Below, piece after piece: positions 24,550 through 34,042 of a DNA stretch of 64,000 nt (the first letter of the stretch is position 1; each line of letters begins with the position of its first letter). Location: NCBI GenBank assembly GCA_963969595.1, contig OZ018415.1:12896001-12960000 (forward strand), read 5' to 3'. A program made the translations under genes and the position numbers. The notes below the pieces were generated by a model. The model was given only the letters and a program-made list of their open reading frames with translations, was not told the DNA's origin and did no database searches. Source of the DNA: Neckera pumila (Eukaryota > Streptophyta > Bryopsida > Hypnales > Neckeraceae).

Positions 24550-24836
24550 CATTAAGAAAAATTTCAGCCTTCAAAGAGACTGCAAGAACAATGCAATTAT
24601 GAAAAAAAAAAATACATAAAATAAAACAAATAAAATGATATATATATATTATTTTATTTTATTTGAAAATTTGAAATTTGACATGGCATGTATGGTGTCA
24701 CGTCAGCTCCATATTAGATTAGAAAATTTTAAAGTACTTAAAATTAAAAATTAAAAAAAATTCCGTAATTGCAACCAGGGGGGGTCAAAAATAAAAAACT
24801 AGTAGCCCCTTTGAAGGTTGAAATTTTTCCTAAAGG
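24550..24836. mobile_element. TIR element related by its ends (CATTAAGAAAAATTTC), 287 bp
   Basis: The left end CATTAAGAAAAATTTCAGCC pairs with the right end GGTTGAAATTTTTCCTAAAG. The inside has an A/T-only tract at 24600-24670 and a TGACATGGC...GTCACGTCAG segment found in related form in the 47182 and 53096 elements. Confidence 0.6.
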
Positions 24837-24858
24837 CAAAAGCCATGTCACACTATGG

Positions 24859-24952
24859 TAGTTGGATCTAAAACCAAAATCTAAAAAAATCAATAATCAA
24901 CCTTATATAGTTGGATTTAAAACCAAAATTTAGAAAAAAATTAGTAGTCAAC
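24859..24952. repeat. Two-copy tandem repeat, about 49 bp period
   Basis: TAGTTGGATCTAAAACCAAA...TCAATAATCAACC is followed by a second copy starting at 24908 (TAGTTGGATTTAAAACCAAA...AGTAGTCAACC). Confidence 0.6.
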
Positions 24953-25687
24953 CAATTGCAGCTAAGTATAGGGATGGTTTAATGACACTTTTGTGGGACA
25001 CTTTAATCGAAGTCTTCTCTTTGCACACAAGTGGGAGAGGGACAATTTTTGTTGCCCCAAGGTTAGGACTTCTTATCCTACCAAAGTTCAGGCTAAAGTG
25101 CAAAGCTCTAAGATTTTCAGTCTTATTTTTCAAATTTTCTATTTGTTAGAGTCACTTTTAGGGGTGCCAATAATTGTGACTTTTAGTAGAATCCGGGAGA
25201 TCTTACAGTGACACAGATCTTAGGATATTGGTAAAATGATTGTATCATGATTTTATGAAAATGGTAATTGCCTGACAATCCCTAGGTATTGGAATAGTTT
25301 AGCTTATAAGCTATTATTGCCAATGCGGATTTTTTAAGAATTTGTATTATAGTTGGAAATACAAGCAATAATTCTCATCTTTGGCTTTTGAAGCCCAGAC
25401 ATCAGAAGACCCTTGGCAACCTTAGAAAAACAAGATTGAAATCTAGAATAAGAATATAAGCACCAGAGAATAACTAAACTCCTAGAACTGGTAAGCCTTG
25501 GATAGGCCTTCCTTTGTTCATAACTAACTACTTTTCATCCAGGCTTCACCCTAAAGTCTTCATTTTGATCAAAAGTTATACTATGCAGCTTGTAGCTTTG
25601 CAAACTCCCTCAAATTCATGTTTGAGTTGAATTTGGTTCTTCAAATCTTCATAGTCACTAAGCTCCACTTTCACCAAAGGGTGGGCA
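24953..25687. other. Intergenic stretch, nothing recognised
   Basis: No coding frame, RNA gene or element boundary could be supported over about 730 bases. Confidence 0.45.
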
Positions 25688-25826
25688 CACTACAAGGGAG
25701 CAATGTCAATTTGGACATTTTTTGTCAATTTTCTATCAATTCGGACATTTTTTTTATATAATTTTGTTAATTCGGACACTTTAGTCAATCAGGACGTGTC
25801 AATTTGGACACTGTTCTCTTGTAGTG
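25688..25826. mobile_element. CACTA-like miniature element (copy 2), 139 bp with GCA target duplication
   Basis: It begins CACTACAAGGGAG and ends CTCTTGTAGTG, and is bracketed by GCA on both sides, a 3 bp duplication as expected for CACTA elements. The interior is iterated GTCAATTYGGACA. Confidence 0.8.
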
Positions 25827-25904
25827 GCAAAGCTCACTCGCGATTTCATCCAAGTCCAGCCAGTCAACCACTAATTTTGAATAGCTTTGGCACTGGTTTC
25901 ATCA

Positions 25905-26434
25905 TTACCCAAGCTCTATGAAACACTGTGTCCGGGCAATTTGTGTCAATGTCCTCTCCTTCTCGCTCTTGGATGCATGAGATAGTCGATAAATGGCATG
26001 CAGGAAGTGTTCCACCTTTTCAAGTTCACTTTGTTCAAGGATGTGATTCAAATTGACAACCACAAAAGAATCAGCTTTGTAAACTAATTTTGCAATCATG
26101 AGATGCTTTGGAGTAAAGAGAGAGACTGATCTAGTCCACTGTTGTACAAGTCTATCTTCTTTTTTCGTTCCAAGATATCTTCATCCTTGACTTGACTTTC
26201 AAACCTTAACAAAACTATATGGTCCTTGTCTAAAATAGCTTCTCCAGGATCAATATGTTCAAAGACCTCCATTTTGGCATCTGTTTCAAAAAGTATTTGC
26301 CACGCAGTTCCAAGGCCTAATAATAGCACACAACAATTAAACTTTGTCTTTTTAGTGTGCCAAAATTCATAAGTGACTATACAGTGTTTGTCCAAGCCAT
26401 CTGTTTGCCACACTACATCTAGTAAAGATACCAA
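25905..26434 (-). pseudogene. Coding-like remnant, family not recognised
   Basis: Two minus-strand frames abut with a 4-base ATGA overlap at 26096-26099: 112 residues (26096-26434), then 64 residues (25905-26099). Their composition is protein-like, unlike the surrounding A/T-driven frames: LLLGLGTAWQILFETDAKME, then IDPGEAILDKDHIVLLRFES, and in the second ILEQSELEKVEHFLHAIYRL. The frame change suggests one ancestral exon broken by an indel. CACTA-like elements lie on both sides (25688-25826 and 26569-26723). It could be a captured or decayed host gene fragment. Confidence 0.35.
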
Positions 26435-26568
26435 ATACTAGAGAAATTTATCCAAATTTATCCAAATTCATTCACATTTTTTGCCAGAGGTTTAAAGTAT
26501 AGGAAATTTACTTTATTTTGAAAAATACCATTGCAAAACCAAAGTATATTTTTCAGGCTGCTCCATCA

Positions 26569-26723
26569 CACTATAAGAAAATAATGCCAATTCAAACATA
26601 TTTCTATCAATTTTTTGTCAACTTGGACATTTTTTGTCAATTTGGACAATTTAAAGTCAATTCAAACATTTGAAAGTCACTTCGGACACAATAATTCAAT
26701 TTGGACGTTATTTACTTGTAGTG
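26569..26723. mobile_element. CACTA-like miniature element (copy 3), 155 bp
   Basis: It begins CACTATAAGAAAATAATG and ends TTTACTTGTAGTG. Interior words are CAATTTGGACA and GTCAACTTGGACA. The flanking triplets are TCA and ACA, an imperfect duplication. Confidence 0.7.
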
Positions 26724-26790
26724 ACATCACTCCAATACTACTCCAAAATTACCCCAGTATCTCTCCAATCCTAAATAGTGCAACATCTCT

Positions 26791-26870
26791 CCAAATTCAC
26801 TCAAATCTCTCCAAATTCACTCAAATCTCTCCAAATTCACTCAAATCTCTCCAAATTCACTCAAATCTCT
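26791..26870. repeat. 20 bp tandem repeat, four identical units
   Basis: CCAAATTCACTCAAATCTCT is repeated four times without change, with degraded partial units on both sides. The lack of divergence suggests recent expansion. Confidence 0.9.
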
Positions 26871-26915
26871 CCAATATCATTCCAACCATTTTCCAACGCC
26901 ACATCAAATTATATC

Positions 26916-27240
26916 GCTTCAACCCCTAAAGTACTATTGTCCTTTTAGGGGACAAAATGGATTTGGAGTAGGCTTCTATGGTCTCAATTTTCATTGTAAT
27001 TTTTGGAAATTTTTTAAAGATAGGCCAACATATGAGCTTGGAGGGAATGTAGTTTGGATTTCCCTCCAAGCTCATCATCCAAATCAATGTTTATTGGGTG
27101 GCACTAAAAAATAACAAAAAGCTAAATTTTCTTTTCTTATAGATTATATTCTTGTCAATACGAGAAATTTTGATTCATTCTATTTGGATTGGTGATGAGA
27201 AAGTTATAGTCTTATAGACACTCTTGTTTTTTACAAGGGT
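26916..27240 (+). mobile_element. Truncated TTAA-family element (left part only)
   Basis: The left end reads TTCAACCCCTAAAG followed by the GTCCTTTTAGGGGAC palindrome, as in the full copies, and the homology continues through ATTATATTCTTGTC. No right TIR follows; the sequence runs into the repeat block at 27240. A GAGCTTGGAGGGAA hairpin lies at 27033-27074. Confidence 0.6.
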
Positions 27241-28110
27241 GGCGTTTTAGGTACCGTTGGAAAGCTCATTGCAAGGAGGTGCATAGACTTTGTTTTGTGG
27301 TATTTGCCAACTTATAGTGTAAAAGGTATTGAGTTTCAAAAAATTTATGAATAAAAAAATTGAATTAATTTATCTTTTATTTTGGAAAATCTGTAACTTT
27401 AACATCCCATGTTTAAACGCCATGAAATAAAGCCCCTCCACTCCTTTGTGCATAGACTTTTCTATTTGTGAAATCTTTGTAGTCTTTGGACCTATAGTGT
27501 GAAAGTTATGGATTCTTAAATTAAAAAGTTGAATTAAATTATCTTTTATTTTGGCTAAATTATACTTTCACATTGCATGTTTAAAGGCCACAAAGCTTTC
27601 TATTCATACCAAGAACACAATCTTTCACACTATGGAGTAAAAATGATTAAATTTCAAAGTTTTAATGAATTAAAAAATTATTTTTATTTTTATTCAATTG
27701 GCTATAGCAACCTCTCACATTGCATCAAAGCCTTTGCATTCCTTTGTGCATAAAAGATATTGAATTTTAAAGTCTTTCTAAAATTAAAAGATAGAAAATT
27801 AGTATTTTACATTTATTTTGGTTATGGCAATAACGTAGGGCACATTAATATGTATGTATATCAATACTTTAAATGAGGCTGTTTGTTTGTTTGTTTTGTT
27901 TTGTTTTGTTTGTAGCGTGGACAACTTCCTGACCGTGCGTCCCCCGGCCGCGTGCTTGGTACCGTCGGAAAGCTCTCGCCGAGGAGGGGTGCACCGGCTT
28001 GGTTTTGTGGCGTTTGGAGTGGTGGTGCAAAAGTTATTGAATTTCAAAGTATTTATTGATTAAAAAATTAGAAAATTACTTTTACTTTGATTTTGGTGGC
28101 GTTCTTGCTA
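27241..28110. repeat. Diverged tandem repeat block, roughly 130-190 bp units
   Basis: Related units recur with a GGTACCGTTGGAAAGCTC or decayed counterpart, a GTGCATAGACTT-like segment, a TGGTGCAAAAGTTATTGAAT-like segment and a TTTATTGATTAAAAAATTA tail. The last unit (27957-28080) is GC-rich (ACCGTCGGAAAGCTCTCGCC), whereas the earlier ones have TG/CA where it has CG, as expected for decay of methylated CpG. Unit borders are approximate. A GTTT/TTTTG microsatellite at 27880-27912 lies inside. Confidence 0.55.
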
Positions 28111-28112
28111 CT

Positions 28113-28184
28113 GGGAGTGGAACCGGGAGTAGAATTGGGAGTAGAATCGGAAGTAGAACCAGGAGTGGAACCGGGAGTAGATGA
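28113..28184. repeat. 12 bp minisatellite, six units
   Basis: Units of the form GGGAGTAGAACC, with single-base variation, run without a gap for six copies. In one frame it would read as a Gly/Ser/Arg/Thr repeat, but no frame extends beyond it. Confidence 0.85.
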
Positions 28185-28779
28185 AAATTGGGCCAACGGC
28201 ACAGGGTCACACTAGTATATATAATTTTCAAAAAAAAAATTGGTATATTTTGCTACTTTTTTGAAGCATCCTAAATGATTCATTTCATTTTTGAAAAATG
28301 TAGAAGTAGTCACTTTGACCATTTTGCAACAAAATTAAAATTAAGAACTTGACGTAATTGACAATTTATGGATATATACTGTAGGGTCATTTAATATTGA
28401 ATGTACATGTTAAATATTAAAAGATAGAAGCTTGCGTCTTATTCAAATTACATTCTTGAACATTAACTAGTCGATAGATAAGTTCAAGAAATAACATTAT
28501 TAAATATTCTATATCATACTTTAATATCATTCAAAACCAAATGTTTTTACTAAAATGTACTCTCTAAAGTTTAAACAATAAGGAGATGATTATTGCAAAA
28601 TGTTTAATCTACAATCATTGAAATTAGGGCATTGATTTAGACATTACACTATGGCTTTTGTATGCAATGTTCAAGTTTTACTTTCAAATTTTAAAGACTA
28701 TTATTGCTTTTGCACAAGAAATGACAAAATCTAGGATCACAAACATAACCTTGTAGTTGGTTGGAATATCTAAGATAGA
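28185..28779. other. AT-rich intergenic stretch, nothing recognised
   Basis: No coding frame or bounded repeat over about 600 bases before the dispersed repeat interrupted by the copia element. Confidence 0.45.
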
Positions 28780-28934
28780 ACCACCCATTCCCGACTAGTG
28801 ACCCATTCCCGACCTATAGGTGCACATATTTTTGACCAAGCTTAGTATTTTTTTGTTTTCCTTTTCAAGGTTGGAACTAAGAAATACATGACACATGTTC
28901 CAATTTGTGAAAGAAAGTAGGAAATAATGATTAG

Positions 28935-29208
28935 TGTCGAGACCTGGTCAATGGTCAGGTAGCTTGGCTACGTATGCGTATACGGTCAGTATACTGCCGT
29001 TTCATACCACTAGTTCGTACCTCTTCAAGGTTAAGGTTGTACCTCTTCAAGGTTGAGGTTCTGAGGAGTCGCGTTGCTTCTCAGCCAGAACTACGTATCA
29101 TCACTCTGATCCTTAGGCTATTCAGAGATAATGTGATTTTGAGCCTGAGGTACGTAGGCAGCTTCATCTCTTATCGAGAGATGGAGTCCGAGTGAAAACG
29201 TACTGTCA
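28935..29208 (+). repeat. 5' LTR of the copia element
   Basis: It starts TGTCGAGACCTGG and ends TACTGTCA. An internal direct repeat GTACCTCTTCAAGGTTRAGG lies at about 29016-29060. It should carry the element promoter, but no TATA box is assigned with confidence. Confidence 0.97.
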
Positions 29209-29220
29209 CGTTATCAGCAC
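29209..29220 (+). other. Candidate primer-binding site
   Basis: CGTTATCAGCAC follows the 5' LTR directly. It does not match the usual plant copia site (TGGTATCAGAGC, the 3' end of initiator tRNA-Met). Its complement, GTGCTGATAACG, looks like an anticodon arm with a CTGATAA loop, suggesting priming by an internal tRNA fragment as in Drosophila copia. That reading is inference. Confidence 0.45.
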
Positions 29221-29278
29221 TGCTCGCCGCAGAGCGAAAAGAGAAGTTTTGAACGAAATTTAAAAACAAGGAGCGTCG

Positions 29279-32200
29279 ATGGCCTTACAAACAGAATCTG
29301 TCTATCCAAGAATACCTGCAGAACCAGGTTTCAAACCATTGGAAGAGGACGGGACAAATTACATAATGTGGATGACGAATATGCGTCAATACCTTTCTAG
29401 TAAAGGCTTAGAGGGTATAACAACTCGCCCACCGACACCGGCTGAAGTAGAAAGACGGAGGAAGGCAAAGGAAGAAGATCCCACATTGATTTTTGGAAAG
29501 TCCGAAGCAGATTATGATCGAATGCAGAAAGACACAGCTACCTTAGCAATCCGTCTAAGACTCAAAGACGATCTAGCCCTTCAAATGTATCATCATGATA
29601 CACCTTGCGACCTCTGGGAAGAGATTCAATCCCGTTTTGAAGCCATGCGTGAAATTACATATCCTGAAACATGGCAAGCATGGTTAAGTCTTCGTCATAT
29701 GGATTTTGACCTACTTGATGATTATAAAGCAGCGCTATTTAAACTGACAGCAAAGCTAGCATATTGTAAGAGGCCAGTAACAGAAGAAGACATAATATTC
29801 AAGACATTATCGACAATGGGACCCGAAAGGATGGGACTTCGAGAGTCATTGCTAGCAAGAGAATATAAGAACTCAAGAGACCTATTCATTTACCTGGCTG
29901 AGAATGAGAAATTCAACAATGTTGCAAAAGAATTGGCAAAACAAAGACCTGCTGGGACTATAGCGACCCCAGAATTGAATTACACAAGAGAAAAGCAGCA
30001 GGATCCAAACAGAAGAAGAAAACCGTGGAAACGACAAGAGAAGAGGGCTCGGAGATCCGCGACCCCTGGTAAGAAAGATGAGGATAATATAAGGAAGAAT
30101 AAATCAAAAACCTTTGGGAAGTGTTTCAGATGTGGCAAGAAACGTCACTTCGCACGAGATTGTCGAACACCAAAGGACGTTGTTGATAAATACCGAAGAG
30201 AAAATAATTTGTCACCCTGGAGAGGCACTAAGAAAATCAGTAATGACAAGAACAAAAATCAAAAGCAACGTACTGAAAACGAAGATGAATATAATTATTT
30301 GGACCAGGTTCGCATTGAGGAGACAAATGCAGTATTTGAACAGCAACAGCGGACAAATAGATCAATGATGCTACTTGATTCAGGAGCGACAATTACAGTC
30401 GTCAAAAGTGCCAAATACTTCACAAAGATGCAGCGTGAAAACTATAAGATAGCCTCGATGAGTGGTTTAAATCTCATTGTACGTGGATCAGGACCAGCTA
30501 CGTTTATTTTACCTGGAGGCATTCGCATCTATGCTGAAAGAGCTCTTCTTATTCCGACGGCAAGAAGACAAGTTTTATGCGAGAATGATGTGTTTAACAG
30601 TGGCTATGAGATCAACACACACATATTCACGACAGGGGAAAGGTTCAAGACCCTTACGAACGAACATGGAAATTGTGCAGAGAAGTTTTATTATACTGAC
30701 AATGGCCTTATCGAATTTGAAATAGCAACCAACGAGTTTATTGCACTTACAGGAGAGATCACTGATGATGGCAGACTTTGGCACGACCGCCTGGGTCATC
30801 CCTCAACGAGAATGCTGCAAAATATATTAAAATCGACAGCGGGAAACATCAAAATTTCATCAAGGCTACCCGAGTCATGCCTGGCATGCTCTCGGGGCAA
30901 ACTCATACTACGTCCAGCAAAAGAAATAAAAGATAAAGAGCTCAAACCTTTCCTCAATCGCATTCAGGTTGACATATGTGGCCCGATATCACCACCATCA
31001 GGACCATTTAGGTACTTTATGGTGATGATAGACTCCACCTCAAGGTGGAGTGAGGTCAACCTGTTGTCAACAAGGAATCACGCTTTCGCGAAGATGTTGA
31101 TACAGTTAATCAGGATGCAAGTTAGATTTCCAGATAATAGTGTCAGGGACATTCGAGTTGATGGGGCAGGTGAGTTTACGTCTAAAACATTCCAAAATTA
31201 CTGCACAGCACAAGGTATAACACTTGAAGTAGCACTACCAGAAGTCCATTTTCAGAATGGACTCGCCGAAAGCTTAATTCGGAGAATACAATGGATAGCT
31301 CGTCCTCTGCTACTCAAGTCCAACTTACCTTTAACGGCCTGGGGCCACGCAGTAATGCATGCTGCTGATCTCATTAGATACCGCCCATCTGCAGGAAATA
31401 AGATGAGTCCACATCAGTTAGCGACGGGAAATGCACCGGATATAAAACATTTAAGGAAATTCGGATGTTCTGTTGAGGTGCCGCTTGACCCCACGAAAAG
31501 GAAAAAGTTCGGACCTCAGAGGAAGCAGGGTATCTACGTTGGGAACGTAGGTAATTCCCTGATAAAGTATATAGAACCAAAAACTGGAGACCTATTTAGG
31601 GCAAGGTTTCTAGACTGCCATTTTGATGAACAACATTTTCCATTCATGGAAATCAAAGAACAGCTGCCTGCCACGGTTTTAGACATTAATTGGCATACAG
31701 CGACAATTGACGACAGCCCAGATTATCGCTGCGATGGGGAAGTGCAACGAATACTGAGGCTGCGAGAACTTGCTCGCAAGCTACCTGATGCTTTTGCTGA
31801 CACACCTGATATTGTAAAACCCCCCTACACCCAAGTCCAATACACTCCAGCACGAATACTACCAGATAATACACCGGCGAACGTCTCTCAAATTCGACGA
31901 AAAAGGGGACGTCCTTTAGGGTCTAAAAATAAGCCAAAGAATTTAGGGAGAGCACCACATATTACTGGGGGGGCATTGCCGGAGACAGGGGGAGTAACAC
32001 AAGGTCCAAGGGGAGTAGCAACTAACCAGCCTAGCTTCGAAGAAGCAACGGATGTAGCACTCACTGATCACGTCTGGGATAGACGAACCATTTGTAAGAA
32101 TGAAGCCTTGATGGTGCACACCGTCAATGCTATTTTAGAAAACCCTGACATACCAAAAACGGTCCCACAAGCAAAGAGATCAGTAGAATGGCCGCACTGG

Positions 32201-32986
32201 AAACGTGCAATGCAAGATGAGATGAATTCAATGAAAGAAAGACAAGTCTTTGGGGTGCCGCAGCCTAAGACACTTGATATGAAATCCATTCGTTCTAAAT
32301 GGGTTTTTGCAAAGAAAAGAGACTCTGAAGGAAAGATAATCCGCTATAAAGCACGCTTAGTTGCGAAGGGCTTTACTCAACAGTTTGGAATTGACTATGA
32401 CTTCACCTACAGCCCAGTAATGGATTCAATTACATTCAGATTCCTAATAGCTCTGGCTGTGCAGGAAAGACTCTCATTTAGACTGTTAGATATTGTCACA
32501 GCCTACCTGTATGGCAGGATGGACAAAGAAATGTATATGGAGCTCCCCGAAGGGGTAGAATCCATCAACTCGACAAAAGAGAGCTCAATGCAGGATATGG
32601 GCAACTCGGGACAGTCCCAGAGAGCAAAAGCAGAGCTAGTCGACAAGAAAACGCAGGATTTGGGAAAGGGCCATAAACGTGTGACGTTTGCCCCCTCCTC
32701 AGATCCTACCAATCTTGAAAATCTGAATATCATCTCTAGGAAGAGAAAGAGAGAACTGGGTCAAGTTGTAAGGATCCAGAAAGCCATTTATGGCTTGAAA
32801 CAGTCTGGACGACTATGGTACCAGAATTTAACGGATTATCTGATCCAACAGGGTTTTAAAGCAAATAAATACACACCTTGTGTATTTGTGAACCGCAGAG
32901 GAAAGCACCTTGTGCTGATCGCAATTTATGTCGATGACTTAATATCTTCGGCACTCGGGCAGCAGTCGAGAAAACTGTTGACCTGA
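29279..32986 (+). CDS. Copia gag-pol, 5' part (gag, protease, integrase, most of RT), 1235 residues
   Basis: The frame starts 70 bases after the LTR. Gag carries a zinc knuckle CFRCGKKRHFARDC (about 281-294). The aspartic protease motif is LLDSGATITVV (Asp about 366). The integrase has an HHCC finger (WHDRLGHPS about 500, CLACSRGK about 535) and a DD35E triad: Asp565 (QVDICGP), Asp628 (IRVDGAGEF) and Glu664 (NGLAESLIR). RT begins near residue 985 (RSKWVFAKK, RYKARLVAKGFTQ) and includes AIYGLKQSGRLWY and the YVDD box at 1217. Between ELPEGV and AIYGLKQ about 70 residues, rich in charged residues and Ser, replace the usual short linker. A one-base deletion near 32945 shifts the frame, so the last roughly 13 codons are not native and the frame stops at 32984-32986. 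Confidence 0.95.
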   Translation: MALQTESVYPRIPAEPGFKPLEEDGTNYIMWMTNMRQYLSSKGLEGITTRPPTPAEVERRRKAKEEDPTLIFGKSEADYDRMQKDTATLAIRLRLKDDLALQMYHHDTPCDLWEEIQSRFEAMREITYPETWQAWLSLRHMDFDLLDDYKAALFKLTAKLAYCKRPVTEEDIIFKTLSTMGPERMGLRESLLAREYKNSRDLFIYLAENEKFNNVAKELAKQRPAGTIATPELNYTREKQQDPNRRRKPWKRQEKRARRSATPGKKDEDNIRKNKSKTFGKCFRCGKKRHFARDCRTPKDVVDKYRRENNLSPWRGTKKISNDKNKNQKQRTENEDEYNYLDQVRIEETNAVFEQQQRTNRSMMLLDSGATITVVKSAKYFTKMQRENYKIASMSGLNLIVRGSGPATFILPGGIRIYAERALLIPTARRQVLCENDVFNSGYEINTHIFTTGERFKTLTNEHGNCAEKFYYTDNGLIEFEIATNEFIALTGEITDDGRLWHDRLGHPSTRMLQNILKSTAGNIKISSRLPESCLACSRGKLILRPAKEIKDKELKPFLNRIQVDICGPISPPSGPFRYFMVMIDSTSRWSEVNLLSTRNHAFAKMLIQLIRMQVRFPDNSVRDIRVDGAGEFTSKTFQNYCTAQGITLEVALPEVHFQNGLAESLIRRIQWIARPLLLKSNLPLTAWGHAVMHAADLIRYRPSAGNKMSPHQLATGNAPDIKHLRKFGCSVEVPLDPTKRKKFGPQRKQGIYVGNVGNSLIKYIEPKTGDLFRARFLDCHFDEQHFPFMEIKEQLPATVLDINWHTATIDDSPDYRCDGEVQRILRLRELARKLPDAFADTPDIVKPPYTQVQYTPARILPDNTPANVSQIRRKRGRPLGSKNKPKNLGRAPHITGGALPETGGVTQGPRGVATNQPSFEEATDVALTDHVWDRRTICKNEALMVHTVNAILENPDIPKTVPQAKRSVEWPHWKRAMQDEMNSMKERQVFGVPQPKTLDMKSIRSKWVFAKKRDSEGKIIRYKARLVAKGFTQQFGIDYDFTYSPVMDSITFRFLIALAVQERLSFRLLDIVTAYLYGRMDKEMYMELPEGVESINSTKESSMQDMGNSGQSQRAKAELVDKKTQDLGKGHKRVTFAPSSDPTNLENLNIISRKRKRELGQVVRIQKAIYGLKQSGRLWYQNLTDYLIQQGFKANKYTPCVFVNRRGKHLVLIAIYVDDLISSALGQQSRKLLT

Positions 32987-33948
32987 TGAAACACAAGTAC
33001 AAAGTCAAGGACTATGGACGAACTCCAAGATGCTTAGGCGTGGAACTAGAGCATTTTGAGGACGGCTCTATATTCTTGCATATGACTTCATATACAAGTA
33101 GACTTCTCGAGAAATTCGCGATGTCAGAGGCTCATCCAGTCTCCACACCTTTAACGGTCAGAACCCTAAAAACGGATCAAGACGAGTATGGTCCGTTGCG
33201 AGAGAATGAAGAGATACTCTCTTCGGAGTATCCATATATTACCGCTGTAATGTCAATGTCTTGGTTATCGCTAAATGTAAGACCAGACCTGAAGTTCTCA
33301 ACTCATTTATTGTCAAGACATAGCGCGGAACCGACTAAACGACACTGGCGCGGAGTAAAACATATGCTACGTTACTTGAACGGGACCAGAGACTACGGCA
33401 TTCTTTTTGAAAGAAATTTCCAACTGATTAAAGGTTATGCAGATGCCGGGTACCTGTCGGCTCCTGAGAAAGGAAGGTCGCAGTCCGGCTACGTTTTTAC
33501 TATGGCTGATTCAGCGATCTCCTGGAGTTCGAAGCTACAACCCACAGTCGCAACATCTTCAAATCATGCTGAATTGATCGCCTTATTTGACACCACCAAG
33601 GAAGCTGTTTGGCTGCGAAATATGTTATCAAGCCTAAAAACGTTAGCAAACCTCGAGATTGATATAAAACCTATGAAGATCTTCGAGGATAATGACGCCT
33701 GCCGGCACCAGATGTCAGAAGGTTTCATTAAATCCAACAATACGAAGCATTTGACACCGAAAATCTTCTATGCTGCTGAGCAAACAAAAATCGGCACCAT
33801 ATCCATCGAGAAGATTACCTCTGCCGAGAACATCGCTGATTTGTTTACAAAAACGTTACCACCATCTTCCCACCACAAACATATGTTGTCAATGAAGATG
33901 CGATCGTTAGCACAAGTCCGAAAGGAAAAGACACAACTTAGTTCATAA
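32986..33948 (+). CDS. Copia pol, 3' part (end of RT and RNase H), displaced by frameshift
   Basis: This frame continues the polyprotein on the other side of the one-base deletion; homology can be followed back to about 32947, before the ATG at 32986, so that ATG is probably not a true start. RT thumb motifs (DYGRTPRCLGVELEH) are followed by RNase H with its acidic residues in GYADAGY (Asp about 153), HAELIAL (Glu about 196) and EDNDACR (Asp about 235-237), ending with the usual copia tail IADLFTKTLP. The stop at 33946 is about 95 bases before the 3' LTR. Confidence 0.9.
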   Translation: MKHKYKVKDYGRTPRCLGVELEHFEDGSIFLHMTSYTSRLLEKFAMSEAHPVSTPLTVRTLKTDQDEYGPLRENEEILSSEYPYITAVMSMSWLSLNVRPDLKFSTHLLSRHSAEPTKRHWRGVKHMLRYLNGTRDYGILFERNFQLIKGYADAGYLSAPEKGRSQSGYVFTMADSAISWSSKLQPTVATSSNHAELIALFDTTKEAVWLRNMLSSLKTLANLEIDIKPMKIFEDNDACRHQMSEGFIKSNNTKHLTPKIFYAAEQTKIGTISIEKITSAENIADLFTKTLPPSSHHKHMLSMKMRSLAQVRKEKTQLSS

Positions 33949-34031
33949 CGACTAGTGACAGGATTTTGGAAAACTACGATACTTTGCGATTAGGTCAAAC
34001 AGAACCGGTTTTCTGGCATCCCACCTCCGCC

Positions 34032-34042
34032 AAGAGGGGGAG
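34032..34042 (+). other. Polypurine tract of the copia element
   Basis: AAGAGGGGGAG directly abuts the 3' LTR, the expected place for the plus-strand primer. Confidence 0.9.

Noticed and set aside
26791..26870. CRISPR-like array
   Set aside because: Units are directly adjacent with no spacers and the genome is eukaryotic; it is a plain tandem repeat.
28974..29195. 73-residue frame repeated at 34082-34303
   Set aside because: It lies entirely within the copia LTRs, so it is repeated because the LTRs are identical; no coding signal.
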